A stretch of DNA of 64,000 nucleotides from an uncultured Schlesneria sp. Lineage in GTDB: Bacteria > Planctomycetota > Planctomycetia > Planctomycetales > Planctomycetaceae. The notes under the pieces are model-generated. The model had not been told where the DNA came from. It was given only the letters and a program-made list of their open reading frames with translations, and did no database searches. This document shows, piece after piece, positions 1 through 7,998 of the stretch (within the stretch, counting starts at the first letter, position 1; each line of letters begins with the position of its first letter). The translations under genes were made by a program, and so were the position numbers. The stretch covers positions 1 to 64,000 of the forward strand of contig CAIVEI010000065.1 in the NCBI GenBank assembly GCA_903904835.1. The letters are read 5' to 3'.

Positions 1-201
1 TGATCATCGTCAGTTTCCTTACCGCCCTGCACAAATCGACAACTGTTGAACTGTCTCACTTATTATTGGCACACAGGGATCCTTCCTTTGGCTCGCATGG
101 CAGGAAGGAGTGGGGCAACTTCGACTCGCGATGTTGACTCGTCCGCGTAACAATAACGACAATCGTAAAATCCTCCATACGGAAATCATGAAGATTGGAT
201 T
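1..201. other. left-edge intergenic sequence
   Basis: No coding sequence could be supported. A weak 6-bp inverted repeat (CCTTCC at 81-86, GGAAGG at 103-108) could be the end of a transcript from outside the window. No convincing -35/-10 pair was seen before the gene at 202. Confidence 0.4.
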
Positions 202-621
202 ATGAGTGACGTCGAATCAAAACCGATCGAACTGCGAGTTCATCAGACAGTCGACCCGGTCAGTCTAGCAAGTTTTCGGACCAGTCTGGCATTGGATCGA
301 ACGATGCTCGCGTGGATCAGAACGACACTTTCGATTGCCGGTTTCGGATTCGGGATGGTAGGGTTTTTCCGAGCACTTAAGCAGCAATCGCCGAGTGCGG
401 AAAGCATTCGGCTGCATACGGGTGCCATCCGATTTGGTACGACACTCGTCGTCTTAGGCATCGTATCGACCGTTCTTGCTGCTTTATCTCATTGGCGTTC
501 TTTACGCCGGCTTCAACGGGGCGAATCCCCCGTTTTGACGCATTGGCCCATGAGTATTACGTTGGCATTGATGCTTTCGGTCCTTGGCTTGGTGGGGATT
601 TGGTTTATGTTTGAGCAATGA
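202..621 (+). CDS. DUF202 family inner-membrane protein
   Basis: A 139-residue protein with the DUF202 (YidH-like) pattern: a short polar N-terminus, the signature LALDRTMLAWIRT at about residues 28-40, then three hydrophobic segments at about 43-62, 75-97 and 116-135. The family is small inner-membrane proteins of unknown biochemical role, so only location can be stated. The ATG at 202 gives the full family length; the upstream GGATT is a weak ribosome site. It is transcribed alone, with a GC-rich hairpin 27 nt past the stop and the porins further downstream on the same strand. Confidence 0.8.
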   Translation: MSDVESKPIELRVHQTVDPVSLASFRTSLALDRTMLAWIRTTLSIAGFGFGMVGFFRALKQQSPSAESIRLHTGAIRFGTTLVVLGIVSTVLAALSHWRSLRRLQRGESPVLTHWPMSITLALMLSVLGLVGIWFMFEQ

Positions 622-648
622 TGAACTTAAACGATCTTACCGCTTTTT

Positions 649-669
649 GCGGCGGCAAGATGCCGCCGC
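649..669. repeat. GC-rich hairpin, 9-bp perfect stem
   Basis: GCGGCGGCA pairs with TGCCGCCGC around a 3-nt loop. No T-run follows on either strand, so it is not a classical intrinsic terminator. Its position just after the DUF202 stop and its perfect symmetry suggest a short dispersed palindrome or a transcript-end stabiliser. No second copy was noticed in the window. Confidence 0.5.
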
Positions 670-901
670 TACGGGGTTGTTTGAACGTTGATCGTACCCG
701 CGAACGACCAATATATCCGGCATAATCGAATCGACCCGAAACATGCCGAGGTTGTAACCGATTTGCTCCCACGCTCGCGCTCACGTCGTAACAGGATATC
801 ACCCGATATCGAATGTCATTCTGTGCGCATATCGGGAGTCGATCTTGCGCTCGTCAATGTCGATGCGCTCAAAATCGGCAACAAAGCAGGGAGGCGTCAA
901 G

Positions 902-2362
902 ATGCCGTTAAGATTTCGGTTTACTCGCAGTGCGGTTCGTGCTCTTCTCGCAGGGATCACCGCGACAAGCCTTTCTCTCAATGCATCGGCCCAAGTGCCA
1001 TACGATGACGCGACGGCTCCGGCTTCTACGTCCGTTAGCGCACCAACATTGTTTGATTCCCAGCCAAACACGGCAGCTCAGCCGGTTGTACCGACCTTAA
1101 CGCCTTTGACGATGTCGCCGATTGCTCCGGCGGCTCAGGCTGCTCCTTCGGGGCCGCCGGCTCCGCCTCCTTTCGGAGGACCGCTGTTCGAACGAACGAA
1201 ATTGACAGGGGACTGGGGTGGTGCTCGTAACGATCTGAGGGATTCCGGGTACACCATCGATTTCAGCAATACCCAGTACTATCAAGGGGTCGCCTCGGGT
1301 GGAGTTAACCAGAACTTCCAGTACGGTGGACGAAATGACCTCTACTTGAATGTTGATGGCGAGAAGGCCGGTTTGTGGAAAGGCTTGTTCGTCACTCTGC
1401 ACGAGGAAAGTCGGTACGGGAATACGATCAATCAACAAACGGGCGCGTTAATGCCTGCGAACCTGATGATGTTGCTCCCCAAACCGGGTGGAACTGTCGA
1501 AGGCTTGACTGCTGTCAAAGTGACTCAGTTTCTTTCAGAAAACTTTCTGGTCTTCGGTGGACGCCTGAACCTGCTTGACGGATTTAGTCAACCACTGACG
1601 GGTGCGAATCAGAACACTGGTTTTATGAATACCTCGTTCATATTCCCACCGGTCGTTGCCCGTACGGCACCTTACTCGACCTACGGTGCGGGATTCGCCG
1701 TATTACATAACTTTGAACCGGTCCTTTCGGTTGGCATCCTGGATACGAACAACGTTCCAACCACGGTTGGAATCAAGGATTCGCTGTTCGCCAACGGAGC
1801 GACGATTCTTGGACAGTTAAACCTTCCAACGACGTTCTTCAATCTTCCCGGCCACCAGGGACTGATTGGAACGTACAGCACGGGAGCTTACACCAACCTT
1901 CAGCCAATTCCCTATTTTGATCCGGTCACGGGGTTGGGTATCAAAACGACAACTCAATCGAGCTCATGGTCCTTTAATTACAATTTTGACCAGGCGTTAT
2001 GGGTATCACCCACTAATCCGAAAAAGGTTTATGGGCTGTTTGGAAACATCGGAGTTTCGGATGGAAACCCCAACCCGATTCGAGGGTTCTACAGCGTCGG
2101 TCTCAGTGGAACGAGTCCCTTTGAGCGACGAACGCAAGACACCTTTGGTGTGGGTTACTATTACCTCGACGTCACGAATACGCTCAAAGATCTCGCTCCA
2201 AGATTGTTACCTCTGAAGAATGAACAGGGTGTCGAACTGTATTATAACTACGCTGTGACACCGTGGTTCCATGTCACACCGGACATTCAGGTCCTTGATC
2301 CGTTCCGTCAACGAGTCGACAACGCATTCGTGGCTGGCGTGCGAGCCAAGATCGATTTCTGA
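902..2362 (+). CDS. OprB-family carbohydrate porin (copy 1 of 3)
   Basis: A 486-residue exported outer-membrane protein. I start it at the ATG at 902, not at 845, because AGGGAGG lies 6 nt upstream and the protein then opens with a clean signal peptide (basic start, hydrophobic core, ASA-Q cleavage). A Pro/Ala-rich linker is followed by the OprB opening motif LTGDWGGAR at about residue 101 and the aromatic/Gly-rich strands of a beta-barrel, ending in a C-terminal Phe as many outer-membrane proteins do. OprB porins pass sugars across the outer membrane; the substrate cannot be read here. It is first of three tandem paralogues and very similar to the next, sharing TQYYQGVASGGV and PYSTYGAGF. 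Confidence 0.9.
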   Translation: MPLRFRFTRSAVRALLAGITATSLSLNASAQVPYDDATAPASTSVSAPTLFDSQPNTAAQPVVPTLTPLTMSPIAPAAQAAPSGPPAPPPFGGPLFERTKLTGDWGGARNDLRDSGYTIDFSNTQYYQGVASGGVNQNFQYGGRNDLYLNVDGEKAGLWKGLFVTLHEESRYGNTINQQTGALMPANLMMLLPKPGGTVEGLTAVKVTQFLSENFLVFGGRLNLLDGFSQPLTGANQNTGFMNTSFIFPPVVARTAPYSTYGAGFAVLHNFEPVLSVGILDTNNVPTTVGIKDSLFANGATILGQLNLPTTFFNLPGHQGLIGTYSTGAYTNLQPIPYFDPVTGLGIKTTTQSSSWSFNYNFDQALWVSPTNPKKVYGLFGNIGVSDGNPNPIRGFYSVGLSGTSPFERRTQDTFGVGYYYLDVTNTLKDLAPRLLPLKNEQGVELYYNYAVTPWFHVTPDIQVLDPFRQRVDNAFVAGVRAKIDF

Positions 2363-2401
2363 TCGCACCTGACGGAAATCAGTCAAAGCAGTCAACCGAA
2401 T

Positions 2402-2462
2402 CGAAACCCCACCGCCCCCGTGGCGGTGGTCAACGGGCCTTTGCCCTAGCGGCTGAAATCAG
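2402..2462 (+). repeat. 61-bp dispersed repeat, copy 1
   Basis: This element begins CGAAACCCCACC and ends GGCTGAAATCAG. It matches the reverse complement of 25137-25197 at 52 of 61 positions without gaps. It holds two hairpins: CCACCGCC/GGCGGTGG (2409-2416 with 2422-2429) and GGGC/GCCC (2435-2438 with 2443-2446). In the other copy one base pair of the first stem is swapped from G-C to C-G, which preserves pairing. It lies between two porin genes, 40 nt after a stop codon. Confidence 0.75.
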
Positions 2463-2636
2463 AATTGATGACAGCAGACAATCCTCGTGCAAAAGCCCAG
2501 TCACCAATCAGACTGAACAGTCGGGATTGAGTTGCCACGGGGACGTGATGAGAAAATCCTTCACGGCTTTACAGACGAATGGTGCGGGTGGACTCGCTTC
2601 TCTGCGAGACGCGGTTAAACAAGGGGACGTTTTGCC

Positions 2637-4076
2637 ATGCGATCGCAACGACTGCTATCGCAGTTCGCACTTCGACTGCAGCTTGCGGCAGTTCTCTTCT
2701 GCTTTTCTTCCGTGGTCACCGCTCAAGTCACTGAAAGCGGCTCGATTCCGTCTGCTCCGTCCGAATCCGCGACACTCGGGACGCCCGAAGTCTTACCCGT
2801 CAATTACATTGGATATCCGGACGCGATTGTCCCGACCCTGACACCGTTGCCAGCGCCGTCTCGCCCGATGCAGGCCGCGTCAGGTCAGGTTGCCCCAAGT
2901 CTCGCGGACCGAACGAAGCTCACCGGAGACTGGAGGGGTGCTCGTTCGGAACTGATCGAAAACGGAGTGAAGTTCGACGCGAGTACGACTCAGTACTATC
3001 AAGGCGTTGCGTCGGGTGGGGTGCAGCAGGGATTTCGCTACGGCGGACGCAACGACTACTTCCTTAATATCGACGGCAAAAAGGTAGGGTTGTGGGACGG
3101 GTTTTCAGTTTCACTTCACGGTGAAACCCGTTACGGACAAACGCCGGACTTGTTAACCGGTGCGTTGTTGCCAGTAAACCTGATGATGGTGTTTCCCCAA
3201 TATACAGGTACTGTCACCGCATTGACGGCTTTCAAAGTATCACAGTATCTGTCAGAAAACGTGCTCGTCTACGGCGGTCGACTGAACATGTTCGACACGT
3301 TTGTTCAGCCGCTCACGGAAGCGACAGGACTGAACGGATTTTTAAATACATCCATGATGTTTAACCCCGTTTATGGTCGCACAGTCCCTTATTCCACGTA
3401 CGGAGCAGGATTCGTTTATTACCAGAACCATCAACATGTTTTTTCCGTGTCGGTCATCGACACGAACAATACCCCAACCGTCAGCGGATTCGACACGTTG
3501 TTCAGTAACGGAGCAACGATTTTAGGCGCGTTAAACATTCCGACGCGGTTTTTCGACCGACCTGGGCACCAGGGGGTGGCAGGGAGCTACAGCACAGGAA
3601 GATATTCAGAGCTTCAGCCAACGCCATATAACGATCCCATCCTTGGACCGGGTTATTTGTTTCCGAAATCAACGGGCTCATGGTCGCTGACTTACAATTT
3701 TGACCAGGCGATTTGGGTGTCACCGGACGATCCGAAGAAGGTCTGGGGGGTGTTTGGCGACTTGGGATTATCCGATGGCAACCCGAATCCCGACCGCTTT
3801 TTTGCGACGCTGGGGATTGCCGGCACCAGTCCGATTCAAGGAAGGTCACTGGACACATTTGGAATCGGCTATTACTACCTCGCCGTCAGCAACGTCTTAA
3901 AGGATGCGGCGCCAGTTTTATCCCCTCTGAAAAACGAAGAGGGAGTCGAGTTCTTTTATAACATTGCCGTCAACCAATGGTTCCATATCACGCCTGACCT
4001 GCAGGTGATCGATCCCTATAAGCAACGAGCGGACACTTCGTTTGTGGCTGGCTTGCGAGCGAAGATTGACTTCTGA
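2637..4076 (+). CDS. OprB-family carbohydrate porin (copy 2 of 3)
   Basis: A 479-residue exported porin. The ATG at 2637 has AGGGGA upstream and begins a signal peptide that ends SSVVTAQ. After a short Pro/Ser linker comes LTGDWRGAR, then the same barrel motifs as copy 1 (TQYYQGVASGGV, LSENVLVYGGRLN, PYSTYGAGF), again ending KIDF with a terminal Phe. The near-collinear similarity to copy 1 points to tandem duplication. The 274-nt gap from copy 1 contains the 61-bp repeat. It probably passes sugars or oligosaccharides across the outer membrane; different loop sequences suggest different substrates, which is inference. Confidence 0.9.
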   Translation: MRSQRLLSQFALRLQLAAVLFCFSSVVTAQVTESGSIPSAPSESATLGTPEVLPVNYIGYPDAIVPTLTPLPAPSRPMQAASGQVAPSLADRTKLTGDWRGARSELIENGVKFDASTTQYYQGVASGGVQQGFRYGGRNDYFLNIDGKKVGLWDGFSVSLHGETRYGQTPDLLTGALLPVNLMMVFPQYTGTVTALTAFKVSQYLSENVLVYGGRLNMFDTFVQPLTEATGLNGFLNTSMMFNPVYGRTVPYSTYGAGFVYYQNHQHVFSVSVIDTNNTPTVSGFDTLFSNGATILGALNIPTRFFDRPGHQGVAGSYSTGRYSELQPTPYNDPILGPGYLFPKSTGSWSLTYNFDQAIWVSPDDPKKVWGVFGDLGLSDGNPNPDRFFATLGIAGTSPIQGRSLDTFGIGYYYLAVSNVLKDAAPVLSPLKNEEGVEFFYNIAVNQWFHITPDLQVIDPYKQRADTSFVAGLRAKIDF

Positions 4077-4332
4077 GATTTCGTCACTACTGGATGTTGA
4101 ATCTCGTCCAAATCATGACGCAATTACTGCCGAACAGGATCATACCAGTGTTTCAAGTTTTAATAGCTTGTGTGGATCGTAACAGATATACAAAGCCTCG
4201 ATTGTTTCGCCCCTGAAGCGATGCCAACCCTCGATCTTTGACGCAAACCTTTTTGACAATCAGACCGATGGATCTGTGAAGTGGAAGATCTTTTCACTTA
4301 AAAACTCATTCCACGGATCGGTGAGTGACCGA

Positions 4333-5754
4333 ATGCGAACGAACATCGGATTAGTTCTTCGATATTGGATGCTTGTCACAATTTTGTGCGCGTCGTCGCG
4401 GCATCTCCTGGCGCAGCCGATGATGCAACAAATCGATACGCCCAATACGATTAACGACGCGATGGGATACGGCTTTTCCCCGGGCGAAGGGACGGGAGTT
4501 CCCATTGGCAATTCTGACGATGATTTCTGGACACGTTCGACGCTGACGGGCGACTGGGGTGGCCTCAGGTCAAGTTTACAGAAATCCGGGATCACGTTCG
4601 CTGGACGATCGACCCAATTTGCATTCGGCATTGATGGTGGAATTAACACGCCACCACCGCCACCACTCGCCTTGGGGAACACATTTAAATATACCGGTCG
4701 CGGCGAATACGACATGCTGTTGGACCTCGAAAAATTCGGGGGAATGCCCAAAGGGACTTTGCTGGTCCGTGCAGAGAACTGGTATGGTCAGTACGCAAAC
4801 GTCAGTGCGAACAGTGGTGCGTTTGCACCGACAATCTTCCCGGCGGCACTACCACCGGCCAATCCTGACAACCCTGGCATCCCTTACTTGACCAACTTTC
4901 TGTACACCCAGCCCCTTTCTAAAAACCTGGTGGTCTTCGCGGGTAAGAAAGACGTCCTTGGGGCAGCCGACCAGGACATTTTTGCAGGAGGTGACGGGAC
5001 TAACCAATTCATCAATCAGGCCTTGATTGCAAACCCCTCGTTTCTGTTAGGTCTGCCCTATAGTTCCTACACAGCGGGATTTGTTTCGCCTCAGAAATGG
5101 GGCAATTTCAAGGGATACATCTGGGATCCGTCGGACTACACAAAACAGGGACTTCCGGTAAATAACCTCTTCTCGAAAGGGATCATCGTAGGTGGGGAAG
5201 TCAGCTTAAATACGAACTTCTTCGATATGAGGGGCGAACACCACATTGGTGGGATCTGGAAGCACAAACCCTTGGATAATCTGGCCTTTAACGAGCCGCC
5301 GCCAGGTGTTTACCCCGAGCCAACGACGCCTGGATCGCCGACGCTCAATAATTCCTACACGATTTACTACGGTTTTGACCAATACCTGGTTCAGTTCGCA
5401 AACACGAAAGACAAAGGCTGGGGCTTGTTCGGACGCGCTTCAATCAGCGATGGAAATCCGACTCCCGTCCGATATTTTTTGAGTGCGGGGATTGGCGGAG
5501 ACAGCCCCGTGCGACAAGGCAAAGGGGACAAATTCGGTGTGGGCTGGTACTACGTCGGTGCCAGCAATCAATTCGGCCCGATCCCTCGAGCCGTGTTCGG
5601 TCCGACCGATGGATCCGGACTGGAACTCTACTACAACATTCAGATTAATCCCTGGATGAACATCACGCCCGATATCCAGTTTATTCAGCCGGGAATGAAT
5701 CGAATCGCTGAGGACTCATTCGTGTACGGTATCAGGGCGAATTTGACTCTATAG
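4333..5754 (+). CDS. OprB-family porin, divergent (copy 3 of 3)
   Basis: A 473-residue porin with LTGDWGGLRSSLQKSGI at about residues 62-78, a Pro/Gly loop rich in PPPPP, a GRGEYD segment, barrel strands, and a C-terminus resembling copies 1 and 2 but ending in Leu. The ATG at 4333 is preferred over the GTG at 4276 because it gives a conventional signal peptide (MRTNIG... ending HLLAQ); no strong ribosome site marks either. It is clearly more diverged than the first two copies. The three genes probably extend uptake range on a shared scaffold. Confidence 0.85.
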   Translation: MRTNIGLVLRYWMLVTILCASSRHLLAQPMMQQIDTPNTINDAMGYGFSPGEGTGVPIGNSDDDFWTRSTLTGDWGGLRSSLQKSGITFAGRSTQFAFGIDGGINTPPPPPLALGNTFKYTGRGEYDMLLDLEKFGGMPKGTLLVRAENWYGQYANVSANSGAFAPTIFPAALPPANPDNPGIPYLTNFLYTQPLSKNLVVFAGKKDVLGAADQDIFAGGDGTNQFINQALIANPSFLLGLPYSSYTAGFVSPQKWGNFKGYIWDPSDYTKQGLPVNNLFSKGIIVGGEVSLNTNFFDMRGEHHIGGIWKHKPLDNLAFNEPPPGVYPEPTTPGSPTLNNSYTIYYGFDQYLVQFANTKDKGWGLFGRASISDGNPTPVRYFLSAGIGGDSPVRQGKGDKFGVGWYYVGASNQFGPIPRAVFGPTDGSGLELYYNIQINPWMNITPDIQFIQPGMNRIAEDSFVYGIRANLTL

Positions 5755-5781
5755 CGATTCGTGACTGTTCCACGAACGTTG

Positions 5782-6198
5782 TCAGTCTGTCGAAGCAGGG
5801 CGAAACCCGCAAACAGCGAAATAGCCAATCGTGTAAATCACGACCGTGGAATCAATTACCAACGGGACCCAGAACCCACTCACGAACGAACTGTGCGCGT
5901 TGGAAAGAACGAGCCAGACCATGAACGATTTTTCTAACGCGCTATAGAGCAGGATCGGCACACGCCATTGTGGAACTAATGCCGCCAGCATCATGGCGAT
6001 CCCCATCAGTCCTACCATGATCCCCCAATGCTGGATGATGATTGTGTAGTCCTGCAGGTAAGGTAACTTCGCCACGTTGGGCATGGCCCAGGATGGCAAG
6101 ACGGCATAAAGGCCAACCAAAGCGGTTCCCGCCCCGGTGAACAGAAAAAATGGCCGAACGGTTCGATCGAAAAAGTGTCTCAACGCTTCAAACCCCAT
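5782..6198 (-). CDS. small integral membrane protein
   Basis: A 138-residue protein with four predicted membrane spans at about 16-34, 57-75, 80-100 and 105-130 (PFFLFTGAGTALVGLYAVLP, GIMVGLMGIAMMLAALVP and later segments). I do not recognise the family. Its start overlaps the last 19 nt of the upstream HAD/2H gene in another frame, and no separate ribosome site is evident, so translation is probably coupled to that gene. The two products may act together at the inner membrane, but no function is visible. Confidence 0.7.
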   Translation of the reverse strand: MGFEALRHFFDRTVRPFFLFTGAGTALVGLYAVLPSWAMPNVAKLPYLQDYTIIIQHWGIMVGLMGIAMMLAALVPQWRVPILLYSALEKSFMVWLVLSNAHSSFVSGFWVPLVIDSTVVIYTIGYFAVCGFRPASTD

Positions 6199-7790
6199 TC
6201 TTTGAGGTTCTTCGCGGCCGTGCCGTACGGACCCAGTTGATAAACAGCCGCACCCCCGGGCGAGAAGGAGAAGTTCTCAAACGGCTCGGCGAGCATCCTG
6301 TCGAGGTACTCTTTCGGAGCGACGCCAGTACTCACGTGCGGATTGAAGTTTTCGCCCGCCTGTTTCGGAACGAATGTCGAAACGTAGTCAATCAGTGCCG
6401 TGTCCATCGTGGAATCGCCGTGAGGGGCGGTGAAGGCACCGATCGGGCCGGTATTCACCATGAAGGGCTTCGCGGCGGCAATGATTTCTGCTTGCAGCTT
6501 GAGGATGTCCGGTGTCGGCTTCGCGCAGATGCCTGCGACTCCCAGTGGGCCGCCGGGAGCATAGTAGAACTTGAACGCCTCCAGCTTCATCGCGTTCACG
6601 TTGGCGGCGGCAAGGACCTTTTCCTGGGCGGCATAGACTTTGTTGAGGTCCGCCGTGCGGACGAAACACTGCAGCATCGTGATGTGCGGAGTGTGCGCTG
6701 CATCCAGCGCGAAACCTTGGGGGAAGACTTTGAGCAGGCGGGCGTTGTTGGCAGCAGAATGCTTGAGCATTGTCGCGTCCGGCTGCAACAGGATGTCGAT
6801 GGCGGTGAACTCTGACGGCACGGTGGCGAAAATAGTCTTCCAGTCATTCTTCATACTGACGACGGTCCAGCCTTTGGTGACGGATTCGTCCAGACCTTCA
6901 TCGAGTTTTGCGAGATGGTCGGCGCGGTCGTAGGCGTATTCGCGTTCGGCGTCATCGTGGTGAACGTAAAGGCAGAATCGCGTGCCGCTGCCGGCGCCGA
7001 CATACTGCAACATCTGGAGGTCACCGTCCGAGTTGCCAAACGCCGCAATCGGGCGGCGACCGATATGCTGATGGATGCCGACGGGCTTGCCTCCCTTGTC
7101 CTGGACAAAATTCAACTCGGGCAGACGCACGATCACCGGCTGCCCATCGCGCAACTCGAATGTCGTCTTCACGCTGCTGCCGATTACCTGTTCCGGGGGG
7201 ACGCCATAGGCCGCTTCTGCCCACGGGCGCATGAACTCGATGCCACCAGCCGACACGACATAGTTCTTAAAGCCGTTCGCGCGCAGATAGGCCAGCAGCT
7301 CGAGCATCGGTTGGTAGGTCATTTCGGTGAAGCGTTTACCGGTGGTGGGATGTTTCGATGTGGCGATCCAGTCCTTCACAATCTGCTCGAACTCCGCCGT
7401 GGTCATCCCTGTGTGCGTGGCCATGAGGAGCTCCATGATCGCACGTTCGCCACCTGCGGCGGCGTTCTTGAGATCCCCCTTAAGTAACGAGGCGAACGGT
7501 TCCTTGTCCTTCCACTCCGGATGCTGCGGCGCAAGAGCCTTGACCCGGTCAAGGGCGAAGAAAAGCTGCACGGGCAGCGGCTTTTCGCACCAGAGTGTGC
7601 CGTCGTTGTCAAAGGTCGCGATACGCTCCGCCTCGGGGACGAAGTCCGGCGAGCCTTCCTTCGTCACCTTTTCGACAAAGGTGGTAATCGACCGTTTTGC
7701 AGCACCATCATTCCACGATGGCAGCGGATCAGCGGCGAACGCACCCGTGGCGAAGAGTAGCGCGACGATCGTCATCGAGAGCGGTTTCAT
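6180..7790 (-). CDS. exported HAD phosphatase fused to a 2H-phosphoesterase-like domain
   Basis: A 536-residue protein. The ATG at 7790 follows CGGAG and opens a signal peptide (MKPLSMTIVALLFATGAFA), so the longer frame to 7898 is rejected. Residues about 20-320 form a haloacid-dehalogenase phosphatase: motif I DNDGT with Asp 61 and Asp 63, SAGG near 180 as motif II, and GNSDGD near 252 as motif IV. Residues about 325-536 carry two H-x-[T/S] motifs, HITM at 369 and HVST at 485, the hallmark of 2H phosphoesterases (2'-5' RNA ligase/cyclic phosphodiesterase fold). HAD enzymes remove phosphate and 2H enzymes open cyclic phosphodiesters, so a two-step phosphate-scavenging role is possible but inferred. 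A strong hairpin lies just upstream. Confidence 0.8.
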   Translation of the reverse strand: MKPLSMTIVALLFATGAFAADPLPSWNDGAAKRSITTFVEKVTKEGSPDFVPEAERIATFDNDGTLWCEKPLPVQLFFALDRVKALAPQHPEWKDKEPFASLLKGDLKNAAAGGERAIMELLMATHTGMTTAEFEQIVKDWIATSKHPTTGKRFTEMTYQPMLELLAYLRANGFKNYVVSAGGIEFMRPWAEAAYGVPPEQVIGSSVKTTFELRDGQPVIVRLPELNFVQDKGGKPVGIHQHIGRRPIAAFGNSDGDLQMLQYVGAGSGTRFCLYVHHDDAEREYAYDRADHLAKLDEGLDESVTKGWTVVSMKNDWKTIFATVPSEFTAIDILLQPDATMLKHSAANNARLLKVFPQGFALDAAHTPHITMLQCFVRTADLNKVYAAQEKVLAAANVNAMKLEAFKFYYAPGGPLGVAGICAKPTPDILKLQAEIIAAAKPFMVNTGPIGAFTAPHGDSTMDTALIDYVSTFVPKQAGENFNPHVSTGVAPKEYLDRMLAEPFENFSFSPGGAAVYQLGPYGTAAKNLKEWGLKR

Positions 7791-7822
7791 GGTTTGGCTC
7801 CGGTTGAGAAGGTTCAAGAAAA

Positions 7823-7860
7823 AACGAGGAGTGCCGTCTTGACCAAGGGCACTCCTCGTT
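7823..7860 (-). terminator. Rho-independent terminator (minus strand)
   Basis: A perfect 13-bp stem (7823-7835 with 7848-7860, AACGAGGAGTGCC and complement) with a 12-nt loop is followed on the minus strand by six T residues. It lies downstream of the sulfatase and 33 nt before the HAD/2H start codon. It could end the sulfatase transcript or act as an attenuator for the HAD/2H gene. Confidence 0.75.
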
Positions 7861-7958
7861 GCGTGTTGCTGACTTCGCGTGAGCGTCAAAAGCCGCATTC
7901 ACGTCAGGGGCGTCTCATGACGAAACCCAAGATGGGACATCCCCGTGTCGGGTGACAA

Positions 7959-7980
7959 ACCGGCCGAGCACTCGGCCGGT
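7959..7980 (-). terminator. GC hairpin after the sulfatase
   Basis: ACCGGCCGAG pairs with CTCGGCCGGT, giving a 10-bp stem with a tiny loop, 18 nt past the sulfatase stop. Only a short TTTG follows on the minus strand, so it is a weak terminator. With the hairpin at 7823-7860 it may form a tandem stop. Confidence 0.5.
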
Positions 7981-7998
7981 CGCGCGAACAATCACACG

